This document shows, piece after piece, positions 8,381 to 16,135 of a stretch of 64,000 nt of DNA (position 1 is the stretch's first letter; each line of letters starts with the position of its first letter). Location: assembly GCA_030530875.1 (NCBI GenBank), contig JAUMUD010000006.1:1-64000 (forward strand), in the 5' to 3' direction. Under the pieces are notes generated by a model, which was not told the DNA's origin, ran no database searches, and saw only the letters and a list, made by a program, of their open reading frames with translations. Both the position numbers and the translations under genes were made by a program. This DNA comes from Corynebacterium sp. Its GTDB lineage: Bacteria; Actinomycetota; Actinomycetes; Mycobacteriales; Mycobacteriaceae.

Positions 8381-8800
8381 ATGTCTCATGTTCACACCGC
8401 AGAAGTTCATATTCGTTGGTCCGACTTTGACCGCTTTGGTCACCTCAATAATCTCTCCTATATCGAGCTTGCCCAGGAAGCCCGCGCAAGCTACGCTCAG
8501 CAAACTTTCGAGGCAGAAAACCTACCAGTACCAGCCGCTTTCGTGGCCCACATTGAGGCAGACTACGCCCGTCCATTGTTCCCAGATACCCAGGAAGCAC
8601 GCATTGATACCGTAGTTACTCACATCGGTTCTTCCTCCTTCACTACCAAGCAGACCGTCTACGACCGTGAAGGCAATGCCTGCGCAGTTGTCACCGCCAT
8701 TCAAGTCACCGTTGATCTCAAGAGCGGCAAGCCACGCGAAATCACCGAAGCTGAGCGCGAAATCTTCTCCCGCAGCTTCGTTGAGGAAGAAGCCAAGTAA
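8381..8800 (+). CDS. Hotdog-fold acyl-CoA thioesterase (YbgC/FcbC family)
   Basis: A 139-residue single hotdog domain. The N-terminal motif VHIRWSDFDRFGHLNNLSYIEL contains the catalytic Asp of the 4-hydroxybenzoyl-CoA thioesterase class (the D-x2-GHLNN signature). Such proteins hydrolyse acyl-CoA thioesters in the cytosol; the substrate is unknown. Three in-frame starts exist. I chose ATG 8381 because TAAGAT (8368-8373) lies exactly 7 nt before it and no ribosome binding site precedes any of them. The next gene starts 8 nt after the stop. The gene order ettA-thioesterase-unknown resembles Rv2477c/Rv2475c/Rv2474c (from memory). Confidence 0.85.
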   Translation: MSHVHTAEVHIRWSDFDRFGHLNNLSYIELAQEARASYAQQTFEAENLPVPAAFVAHIEADYARPLFPDTQEARIDTVVTHIGSSSFTTKQTVYDREGNACAVVTAIQVTVDLKSGKPREITEAEREIFSRSFVEEEAK

Positions 8801-8808
8801 CCACATCT

Positions 8809-9432
8809 ATGGTCGCAGTCGAGATTCTTGAAGGAACCAAGGGCATCAAAGCCCTTGCCCGCCATGCCATTGCCCTGGACTCCCAGGCAGCAATGCGCTT
8901 CCGCTATATCCAGGAACCCCTCACAGACATCCTGGTCACCACGCCCTTCAATACTCTCGTTGGTAGGCGTGCAAGCACCCGTCTTGGGCAGGACAAAGTA
9001 ATTGTGCGTGCCCAAGACATCTTCGATGCGCTGAACTCCTGCGAGCCAAACCGCGACTTCGCCACAGCTGATGCGTTGTGGCCAGGAGCGCTCCCGCCAG
9101 CCGAAGGCTTCCAGCTAGAGGAAGAATTCCCGGCGGGCATTGTTGCCGAACTCGGCCAGAAGGGCAAAGATCTTGCCCGCCAGTTCAACGGCCCACTAGG
9201 CCCACCAAAGTCCTTGCTTGACCAAACCGTCATCGAGGTCAACAATGACCACAAAATCTCCATGAGGATGATCTTCACGGCCCAGAGCTTTGGACTCATC
9301 CCAGGCCCAGCCGTCCCCGAATCCGTGCCACGCATTATGCGCCTGGCCGTTGCCGGACACTGGCTCCGCCTCGACTCTGCCTTTGGCTCGGTCTACTTCA
9401 ACGAGGCACCCTCGCTATTTTCCTTGCTCTAA
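8809..9432 (+). CDS. Conserved actinobacterial protein, Rv2474c-like position
   Basis: A 207-residue soluble protein without signal peptide or membrane helix and with no catalytic motif I recognise. Notable segments are TPFNTLVGRRASTRL and FTAQSFGLIPGPAVPESVPRIMRLAVAGHWLRLDS. Its place directly after the thioesterase, with an 8-nt gap, indicates co-transcription and possibly a shared pathway. In mycobacteria a conserved hypothetical protein (Rv2474c) occupies the same position. It converges on the HNH gene with a 3-nt gap and no visible terminator. Function unknown. Confidence 0.75.
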   Translation: MVAVEILEGTKGIKALARHAIALDSQAAMRFRYIQEPLTDILVTTPFNTLVGRRASTRLGQDKVIVRAQDIFDALNSCEPNRDFATADALWPGALPPAEGFQLEEEFPAGIVAELGQKGKDLARQFNGPLGPPKSLLDQTVIEVNNDHKISMRMIFTAQSFGLIPGPAVPESVPRIMRLAVAGHWLRLDSAFGSVYFNEAPSLFSLL

Positions 9433-9435
9433 GCC

Positions 9436-10992
9436 CTAGGCGCCCTCGGCATGTTTCATCTGGTTGAGGCGCTTCCAGGTCTCACGGATAAGAATGCGAC
9501 AGAGCTTCACAAAATCATAAGGGTTCAGCGAATCCAACTCGTGCTGCTTACCCAGTCGGGTCATTAGTGTCGAGCTTGGAGCAGCCATAATGCCCACATA
9601 GTAGTCGTCGTACTCATTGAGCCATACCGAGGTGCCCAGGTCGTGGAAGACCATGAAGCGCTCTTCCTTACCGGTGACTTTCGCATGGCAGTGAGGGCAG
9701 AGTAGCACCATGTTGCCAAGTTCCGTCTTACCACCCGAACCAAAGGGGTGAATATGGTGGGCTTGCAGATTAATGGTGGTCTCACAACCAGGGAAGCCAC
9801 AGCAGACCTGCATGGTGGACATCATTCCACGCATGGCCGAATCCGCCAGGCGTCCACTATTGTGACTCACCACGGTGCCATGGGCATCGACCACAATGAG
9901 GGCCTCAGCAATGGACCACTTATCGGCAATCTCCACAATCTGACGGCCGGTATACTCCTTGCCCTCCATGTGGATAATAGGCTCGCCATTATCCCGAAGG
10001 GTTTCAGTATCCACGACCAAATTCACCGTGACTTTGGCAAACCGCTGGTCAGTCGAGATGTGATTACGCAGCGCCATAATGGCCGCGCGCCCAATATTGC
10101 GCTTATTATCCCTGCTCATCTCCTTATCCGGAATGGCATTAATCTGGCTACCGACCGCACGCTGAATTACCGCCGTATCCACATCACTCACGCCACTGAG
10201 CGTAAGCGTGTTCTGATTTGGCCCGGTTTTCTTCACATTGAAGCGAACATCGGCATCATCGGCCAGACATCCAGGCTCCTGGAGTTCCGACTCATCCAAC
10301 AGCGGTGACTCCCCAGGCTTTGGCATCTCCAGTGGTGGCTTCAACTCCGGCTTCGCCTTCGGCAGCTCGACCGGACCATCGAAAACCGCAGCAGCCGGCT
10401 TTTCTCCCTCAACTTTCTTCACCTTGGGTTTGACTGCGTCGATAGGCTCAAGCTCAGGGTGTGCGGCATAGAAGGCAGCCTTGTTCTTCTCATACTCCTC
10501 ATGCTTTCGCTGAGCAGCCTCAAAGGCTAAGAACTTATTTTCCTTCTTCATGGCAGAACTAATGCGATTAATGGCCTGCTGCGGAGTTTCATCGGTTGGG
10601 GTCCCCAGCAGGTGGCGCAGCATAAAGTCGAGCTGCTTGCGGGTAATCATGCCACTCTTGGTCTTCTTACCATCGAACTCAATCATTCGGACAAGATTGA
10701 GCAGCACACTAACCACAGCCATGGAGTAGGCACGCTCAGTGAAGAACTTCGCAAGCTGGGCGTTCTTGCGCTTTACTAGAACCTGAGCATGCATTTCACG
10801 GGCTTCAGCATTGCTGAGCCCAAAGCGATGCCCAAGTCCCTCAATCACCTTTTTCGGCGGGGCAGAGGCAGCACTCTTCGCGAACTCAACCGCGCGGGCA
10901 GCGCGCATATCTTGTAGGTGGCTAATGGCCACAGTCATCTCGGTGTCGCTGAGTTCAGACGCAGCACCGAGGAGGGTGTTCATGGGGGTCAT
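9436..10992 (-). CDS. DUF222 / HNH endonuclease domain protein
   Basis: A protein of 518 residues with a long helical N-terminal DUF222-type region, a charged low-complexity stretch rich in Lys/Glu/Pro (about residues 160-245) and a C-terminal HNH domain. The HNH part is complete: CCGFPGCETT and CPHCH as zinc ligands around LQAHHIHPFGSGG, the His-rich catalytic core, with the Asn in LGNMVLLC. These proteins are very common in Actinobacteria in multiple copies and their biological role is unsettled (mobile-element-like or DNA repair nuclease). The start at 10992 is preceded by GAAAGGG; an upstream ATG at 11025 is possible. Confidence 0.85.
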   Translation of the reverse strand: MTPMNTLLGAASELSDTEMTVAISHLQDMRAARAVEFAKSAASAPPKKVIEGLGHRFGLSNAEAREMHAQVLVKRKNAQLAKFFTERAYSMAVVSVLLNLVRMIEFDGKKTKSGMITRKQLDFMLRHLLGTPTDETPQQAINRISSAMKKENKFLAFEAAQRKHEEYEKNKAAFYAAHPELEPIDAVKPKVKKVEGEKPAAAVFDGPVELPKAKPELKPPLEMPKPGESPLLDESELQEPGCLADDADVRFNVKKTGPNQNTLTLSGVSDVDTAVIQRAVGSQINAIPDKEMSRDNKRNIGRAAIMALRNHISTDQRFAKVTVNLVVDTETLRDNGEPIIHMEGKEYTGRQIVEIADKWSIAEALIVVDAHGTVVSHNSGRLADSAMRGMMSTMQVCCGFPGCETTINLQAHHIHPFGSGGKTELGNMVLLCPHCHAKVTGKEERFMVFHDLGTSVWLNEYDDYYVGIMAAPSSTLMTRLGKQHELDSLNPYDFVKLCRILIRETWKRLNQMKHAEGA

Positions 10993-11120
10993 GATTGGCC
11001 CTTTCTTCTCGTCGTTTACGAACATCCCCGTCTACTCTTTGTTTGTTTAACGAACCACTCCCCGAAAAAGTTCCCGCCCCTTTTCTATCAATTACTCCAA
11101 ATTTCTACTATGATGTGTTC

Positions 11121-12254
11121 ATGGGATTTTCAACAGACGCAATTCATGCAGGTTATGAGCCAGATGATAAGTACGGCTCCGTCAACGTGCCAATCTACGC
11201 TTCCACCACTTTTGCCCAAAATGGTCTCAATGAGCTTCGTGGCGGTTTCGAATACACCCGCTGTGGCAACCCGACCATCAAGGCTCTTGAAGACACCGTA
11301 GCTACGCTTGAAAATGGCGCCCACTGTCGCGCTTTCTCTTCCGGCATGGCAGCTATCGACGTGGTTCTGCGCTCCGTGCTTAAGCCCGGTGACCATATTC
11401 TTTTCGGTCATGATGCCTACGGGGGAACTTTTAGGCTTATTGATTCCGTTTATAAAGTATGGGGTGTTGAATACACCGTCGTGGACACCACGGATACCGA
11501 GGCAGTCGCAGCGGCCATTCAACCCAATACAAAGCTGATCTGGTTGGAGACCCCAACCAACCCAGCTTTGGGCATTAGTGACATTGCAGCCATTGCTGCC
11601 ATTAAGGGCGAGGCGCTTTTGGCTGTGGATAATACTTTTGCCAGCCCATATCTGCAGCGTCCGCTGGAGCTTGGTGCCGATATCTCCGTCCACTCCACTA
11701 CCAAGTACCTTGGCGGTCACTCGGATGTGATTGGTGGCGTGATTATCACCAATGATGCTGACCTGGATGAGAAATTCCTCTTCCTTCAGGGTGGCGTCGG
11801 CCCAATCCCGAGCGTTTTTGATGTGTACCTGACTCTGCGTGGCATCAAGACCCTGGCTGTTCGCATGGAGAAACATTGTGATAATGCCGAGGCAGCAGTG
11901 GCTCTCTTCAACTCGCACCCAGCGGTGAAGGAAGTTCTCTACCCAGGTCTTGAATCTTTCCCAGGCCATGAGGTGGCAGCAAAGCAGATGAAGCGCTTCG
12001 GTGGCATGATTTCTGTGCGCTTTGTCTCCGAGGAAGCGGCCAAGAAATTCTGCCTATCGACAAAACTCATCTGTCTCGCCGAGTCCTTGGGTGGCGTCGA
12101 GTCCTTGTTGGAGCATCCGTATTTCATGACCCACCAGTCTGTCACTGGTTCTTCGCTCGAAGTCCCGAAGGATCTCGTTCGCATTTCCATTGGCATTGAA
12201 GACGAAGAAGATTTGCTTGCTGATATTAAGCAGGCACTGGATTCTCTCCTGTAG
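11121..12254 (+). CDS. metB: Cystathionine gamma-synthase
   Basis: A PLP-dependent transsulfuration enzyme of 377 residues making cystathionine from O-acetyl-(or succinyl-)homoserine and cysteine in methionine synthesis. Visible are the Cys/Met-metabolism family hallmarks: YASTTFAQ near the N-terminus, YTRCGNPT, the cofactor-lysine motif DISVHSTTKYLGGHSD and the C-terminal SLGGVESLLEHPYFMTH. The start at 11121 is supported by TATGAT (11109-11114) 6 nt upstream, implying a leaderless mRNA. Cystathionine gamma-lyase is the main alternative, as the families are hard to separate by eye. It is transcribed divergently from the HNH gene. Confidence 0.88.
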   Translation: MGFSTDAIHAGYEPDDKYGSVNVPIYASTTFAQNGLNELRGGFEYTRCGNPTIKALEDTVATLENGAHCRAFSSGMAAIDVVLRSVLKPGDHILFGHDAYGGTFRLIDSVYKVWGVEYTVVDTTDTEAVAAAIQPNTKLIWLETPTNPALGISDIAAIAAIKGEALLAVDNTFASPYLQRPLELGADISVHSTTKYLGGHSDVIGGVIITNDADLDEKFLFLQGGVGPIPSVFDVYLTLRGIKTLAVRMEKHCDNAEAAVALFNSHPAVKEVLYPGLESFPGHEVAAKQMKRFGGMISVRFVSEEAAKKFCLSTKLICLAESLGGVESLLEHPYFMTHQSVTGSSLEVPKDLVRISIGIEDEEDLLADIKQALDSLL

Positions 12255-12279
12255 AGAATTTCCTTACGTATTCACTGGT

Positions 12280-12313
12280 GAGAGCTCCTGTTTCTTAAGA
12301 AGCAGGAGCTCTC
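12280..12313 (+). terminator. Long near-perfect hairpin after metB
   Basis: GAGAGCTCCTG and CAGGAGCTCTC (11 bp) flank a 12-nt loop containing CTTAAG, making an almost perfect 34-bp palindrome. There is no clear T-run, so it could be a factor-assisted terminator or an operator of the following efflux operon. Confidence 0.45.
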
Positions 12314-12369
12314 ATGATCGGCTGGTATGCTTAGAGTATTGTATTGCAATAGACGTGAGGAGCTTATCC

Positions 12370-14052
12370 ATGACCACACCTGAGAATACCGAGAACAATG
12401 ATTTCGCAGTAGGTGCGGTGCCTTTGGCTCGTATCAAAAAGAAGGGCCGTAGCAAGGCTCGTATCATTGTGCCAATTGTCGTGGTGATTGTCATCATCCT
12501 GGCACTCGTGGCCTACTTTGGCCTTCGCTCCTCCGCAGAGCATCATCTAAGCTCCAATGATCTGACTACGTCCAGCACGGGCGATATTAGTCAGACCATT
12601 AACCTCAATGGCACTGTGGAACCAAAGCAGACCGCCACTCTGACGACCACGCTGACCACTAAGGCCACGGCTGTGAATGTGGAATCTGGTAGCCGCGTGA
12701 AACAAGGCGACATCCTTGTTTCTCTTGACGTCAGCGATACACAGCGCGACCTAGATTCCAAGACCGCAGCCCTCGATGCCTCCAAGCGTGCCGATATGCT
12801 CGCAGCCCAGCAGGCACAGCAGGCTCTCGACCAGGCTAATAGCGGTGACTCCTCCGATCTTCGCAACGCTGAAGCTTCTCTCCGCAATGCCACTGACACC
12901 TATACCAATGCCAAGGTGGACCTCGATAGGGCACTGCGCCACCGCGCTTCTGGTCTCGATAGCTCCGCCAATGCGCTTAACCAGCTCAACGCTACCCGCG
13001 CCAATGTGATTCTTGCCGCCCTGGATGCACTTAACTCCGGTGCTTCCAATGTGGACAATATCCGTGGCCTGATTAGTGGAACCGTGGATAGCGCCACCCT
13101 TGGTGCAGCCACCACCGTTGGCACTGCACTGTGGAAGGTTAATGAGGCTTCCAAGGCTGCTACCGATGCTGAGACTGCCTTCAACCAGTCCATCGTCGAT
13201 GCTGATGAGGAGATTCAGAAGTCCAAGAGGTCTGTCGACGCCGCCTACCAGGGCGTTCTTGACGCACAGTTTGGCCTCGAGCAGGCTAAGACTGCCGCGA
13301 AGAATAACCGTGATAACCTCCAGCTTCAGGCCGATAACGCCTGGGCCAAGGTCAATGATGACTCCGACGATAAGAGTCTGGATTCCATCCGCCTCCAGAT
13401 CGCGGATAAGGACATCAAGGCCCCATTCGATGGTGTGGTGACCAGTGTCAGCGCTTCCAAGGACAATCCGGTTAATGGCCAGGTTGCCACCGTGGCTGAT
13501 GATTCCACCCTGATTATCAAGGGCAAGCTCAAGGAATCCGACTTCTCTAAGGTCAAGGAAGGCGCCGAGGTTACCTTCACCTCCGTGGTTGCTCCAGATA
13601 AGACCTTCACCGGCAAGGTCTCCAAGATTACCAATGTGCCTGAGATGACCACCGTGCAGAGCACCGGTAGTGGTGTAAGCAGCCTTCTTAGCGGTGGCTC
13701 TGCCTCGAGCTCCGATACTCGTGCCGAGTATCCAATCGAGGTTGAGGTTACCGGCGATCATGACGGTCTTAACCTCGGTGCTTCCGCAAAGATGAAGATC
13801 TCCACCCAGAGCGCAACCAATGTTCTTAAGGTGCCAAATGCAGCACTGGTCCAGGGCGATAATGATGATGAGCGCTATGTCTACGTCCTCAACGACCAGG
13901 ATGTGATTGAGCGTCGCACCGTCAAGGCTGGTTTCACCAATGGTGTGGAAACCGCCATTACCGAAGGTGACCTCAAGTCTGGCGAGCGCATCATTAGCTA
14001 CCCATCCACCTACGAGAGCCTTGTTGGCAAGCACGTTAAGGTTGATGCTTAG
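12370..14052 (+). CDS. HlyD/MacA-type membrane fusion protein
   Basis: A periplasmic-adaptor-type subunit of 560 residues. It has a cytosolic basic start (RIKKKGRSKAR), one transmembrane anchor at about residues 33-52 and a biotinyl-lipoyl half motif LVSLDVSDTQRDLDSKTAAL. A long Ala/Asp-rich coiled coil follows (about residues 130-330), then the second lipoyl half (IKAPFDGVVTSVSAS), a beta-barrel and a membrane-proximal domain ending in LKVPNAALVQGDN. The coiled coil is longer than in typical MacA proteins. The ribosome binding site is GAGGAG. It overlaps the ATPase gene by 1 nt and the permease follows, forming a complete MacAB-like exporter. Substrate unknown. Confidence 0.9.
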   Translation: MTTPENTENNDFAVGAVPLARIKKKGRSKARIIVPIVVVIVIILALVAYFGLRSSAEHHLSSNDLTTSSTGDISQTINLNGTVEPKQTATLTTTLTTKATAVNVESGSRVKQGDILVSLDVSDTQRDLDSKTAALDASKRADMLAAQQAQQALDQANSGDSSDLRNAEASLRNATDTYTNAKVDLDRALRHRASGLDSSANALNQLNATRANVILAALDALNSGASNVDNIRGLISGTVDSATLGAATTVGTALWKVNEASKAATDAETAFNQSIVDADEEIQKSKRSVDAAYQGVLDAQFGLEQAKTAAKNNRDNLQLQADNAWAKVNDDSDDKSLDSIRLQIADKDIKAPFDGVVTSVSASKDNPVNGQVATVADDSTLIIKGKLKESDFSKVKEGAEVTFTSVVAPDKTFTGKVSKITNVPEMTTVQSTGSGVSSLLSGGSASSSDTRAEYPIEVEVTGDHDGLNLGASAKMKISTQSATNVLKVPNAALVQGDNDDERYVYVLNDQDVIERRTVKAGFTNGVETAITEGDLKSGERIISYPSTYESLVGKHVKVDA

Positions 14053-14771
14053 TGCCTTTATTGCAGCTAAATGAAATTACCCGTTCTTTTGTCGTCGGCG
14101 ATGAGACCCTAGAAATTCTCAAGGGCATTAATCTCACTGTCGAGTCCAAAGAGTTCGTCTCCATCGTGGGCGCTTCGGGTTCCGGCAAATCCACGCTGAT
14201 GAATATCATCGGCATGCTGGACCTGCCTACCAGCGGTGATTATGTATTCAACGGTGTTGATGTTCTTACCGCCAATGGCAATCAGCTGGCAGATTTCCGC
14301 GCGAATAATATCGGCTTTGTCTTCCAGAACTTCAATCTCATTGGACGTTCTACTGCCAAGGCCAATGTGGAAATGGCCATGATGTATGCCGGCGTTCCTC
14401 GTTCCGAGCGTGGTCCTAGGGCCGAATATCTGCTTGAGTTGGTCGGCATGGCTGACCGAATGGAGCATAAGCCTAATGAGCTTTCCGGCGGTCAGAAGCA
14501 GCGTGTGGCTATTGCCCGCGCGCTTGCCAATGACCCGGATTTGATTCTTGCCGATGAGCCAACAGGTGCACTGGATACTAACACTGGTCACATGGTGGTG
14601 GACCTCTTCCATAAGCTTCATGAGGGTGGTCGCACCATTCTCTTCATTACCCACAATATGGACCTGGCCCGAGAGACTACCCGTATTGTGAAGCTTAGCG
14701 ATGGCCTCATCATTTCCGATGAACCAAATGAGCAAGTTTCCAGGGCTACCCGTGAGAGTGAGGAGGCATAA
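14052..14771 (+). CDS. ABC transporter ATPase, MacB/LolD type
   Basis: A 239-residue ATPase subunit with Walker A GASGSGKSTLMN, Q-loop VFQNFNLI, signature LSGGQKQRVAIARAL, Walker B LILADEPTGALD and H-loop FITHNMD, all intact. The LxxxDxPTSGxxxFxG spacing is typical of the MacB/LolD export family. The GTG start overlaps the stop of the adaptor gene, and its own stop overlaps the permease start (TAATG), so translational coupling is expected. It energises the exporter formed with its two neighbours. Confidence 0.93.
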   Translation: MPLLQLNEITRSFVVGDETLEILKGINLTVESKEFVSIVGASGSGKSTLMNIIGMLDLPTSGDYVFNGVDVLTANGNQLADFRANNIGFVFQNFNLIGRSTAKANVEMAMMYAGVPRSERGPRAEYLLELVGMADRMEHKPNELSGGQKQRVAIARALANDPDLILADEPTGALDTNTGHMVVDLFHKLHEGGRTILFITHNMDLARETTRIVKLSDGLIISDEPNEQVSRATRESEEA

Positions 14772-16027
14772 TGGATACCCTTGCTATGTCGCTCACGAGC
14801 CTCCGCTCGAACTTCCTGCGCACCATCCTCACCCTGCTCGGCATGGTGATCGGCATTGCGTCCGTGATTGCTATTCTGACTCTTGGTTCGGCTTCCCGCG
14901 TGGTAGTCAACCGTGAGTTCGCCAACCTTGGTCTTTCCGATATTTATGTGAATGTCGGCATCAAGCCAGATGATCCTGACAAGGTCAAGATGGGCATTCT
15001 CGACCCACTGGATTCGGTGGACTACCTTACCCGCGAAGATATCCAGGCCTACCAGGACTTTATGGGCAGCCGTATCAGTGGTCTGAACCTGTCGTATTCC
15101 TATTCGGTTACTGGCGATTCTTTCATCAAGAATGAGCAGACCAAGGATGCACTTCGCTATGAGCCAACCGACCCACAGAACTTCGCCTTCAATGACTCCA
15201 AGGTAAGTGTCGGTCGTCTTCTCACTGAGGGCGATATTTCCGATGCCACCAATAATGTGGTCATTAGCGATAAAGTCGCCAGGGATTATTTCGATGGTGA
15301 TGCCCGCAGTGCCCTTGGTCAAGTCATTGAGCTCCAAACCGATGATGGCGGCAGCTATGACTTCACCGTTGTCGGCGTGCTCGAGCAGAGCGTCGGTATG
15401 CTCTCTAAGCTGCTGAGCGGAGATACGGTCTATATGCCGTATACCACCGCTGAAGCTATTACCGGTGGCGAAGCCCCAACCTGGACTGGCTTTAGCGTAC
15501 ACAAGTCCAACCAGGAGGACACCTCCTTCAATGATGACACGGTCAAGTACTTCGATAGGCATTATGAAGATGACCCGAATATCATGACCACCGCCCAGAG
15601 CCTTGAGGGTGCCGAGGGCTATATCAACAAGATCCTCCTCTTCGTGAGCCTCGGTATTTCCGCCGTTGCCGCCATCGCACTGCTCGTGGGTGGTATTGGT
15701 GTTACCAACATCATGCTGGTTGCCGTGACCGAGCGTACCCGCGAGATTGGTATCCGAAAGGCCCTTGGTGCCACCACGAACGCCATTCGCCTTCAGTTCC
15801 TTACCGAGGCCATGTTCATCTGTCTCTTCGGTGGTGTCATCGGTGTGATTCTTGGTGCCGGGCCAGTGATTATCATTGCGGCGGTTCTCAAAATCTTTGT
15901 CCTACCACCGTGGTGGGGCGTGCTTGGAGCGCTGCTGGTATCCACAGCTATTGGCCTTTTCTTCGGCTATATCCCAGCTAATAAGGCCGCCAAGCTCAAC
16001 CCAATTGATGCCCTGCGCTACGAGTAA
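14771..16027 (+). CDS. ABC transporter permease, MacB/FtsX family
   Basis: A 418-residue permease with the four-helix FtsX/MacB layout: one N-terminal helix (LRSNFLRTILTLLGMVIGIASVIAIL), a large extracytoplasmic MacB_PCD domain (about residues 40-270) and three C-terminal helices (VSLGISAVAAIALLVGGIG..., the segment around GGVIGVILGAG and VLGALLVSTAIGLFFGYIP). The coupling motif EIGIRKALGA and the ending NKAAKLNPIDALRYE are classic. It is the last gene of the efflux operon and is followed by a hairpin. Confidence 0.93.
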   Translation: MDTLAMSLTSLRSNFLRTILTLLGMVIGIASVIAILTLGSASRVVVNREFANLGLSDIYVNVGIKPDDPDKVKMGILDPLDSVDYLTREDIQAYQDFMGSRISGLNLSYSYSVTGDSFIKNEQTKDALRYEPTDPQNFAFNDSKVSVGRLLTEGDISDATNNVVISDKVARDYFDGDARSALGQVIELQTDDGGSYDFTVVGVLEQSVGMLSKLLSGDTVYMPYTTAEAITGGEAPTWTGFSVHKSNQEDTSFNDDTVKYFDRHYEDDPNIMTTAQSLEGAEGYINKILLFVSLGISAVAAIALLVGGIGVTNIMLVAVTERTREIGIRKALGATTNAIRLQFLTEAMFICLFGGVIGVILGAGPVIIIAAVLKIFVLPPWWGVLGALLVSTAIGLFFGYIPANKAAKLNPIDALRYE

Positions 16028-16050
16028 AGCCAGAGCCCAAAGTATGCGAA

Positions 16051-16080
16051 AGACCCAAGCCACTAGGCCTGGGTCTTTGT
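16051..16080. terminator. Hairpin between converging efflux operon and pepN
   Basis: AGACCCA pairs with TGGGTCT (16051-16057, 16070-16076) with additional inner GGCC pairing. A second stem GGAAGCCC/GGGCTTCC lies at 16097-16115. Together they fill the convergent spacer. The T-runs are weak, so efficiency is uncertain. Confidence 0.55.
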
Positions 16081-16135
16081 GCTATACGGGGCCCAAGGAA
16101 GCCCGAAGGGCTTCCGCGGGAGTACTACCGGGAGC

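Noticed and set aside
12751..14034. A 427-codon open frame antisense to the HlyD-type gene
   Set aside because: The opposite strand encodes a clear membrane fusion protein; the antisense product is Ile/Gly-rich low-complexity sequence.
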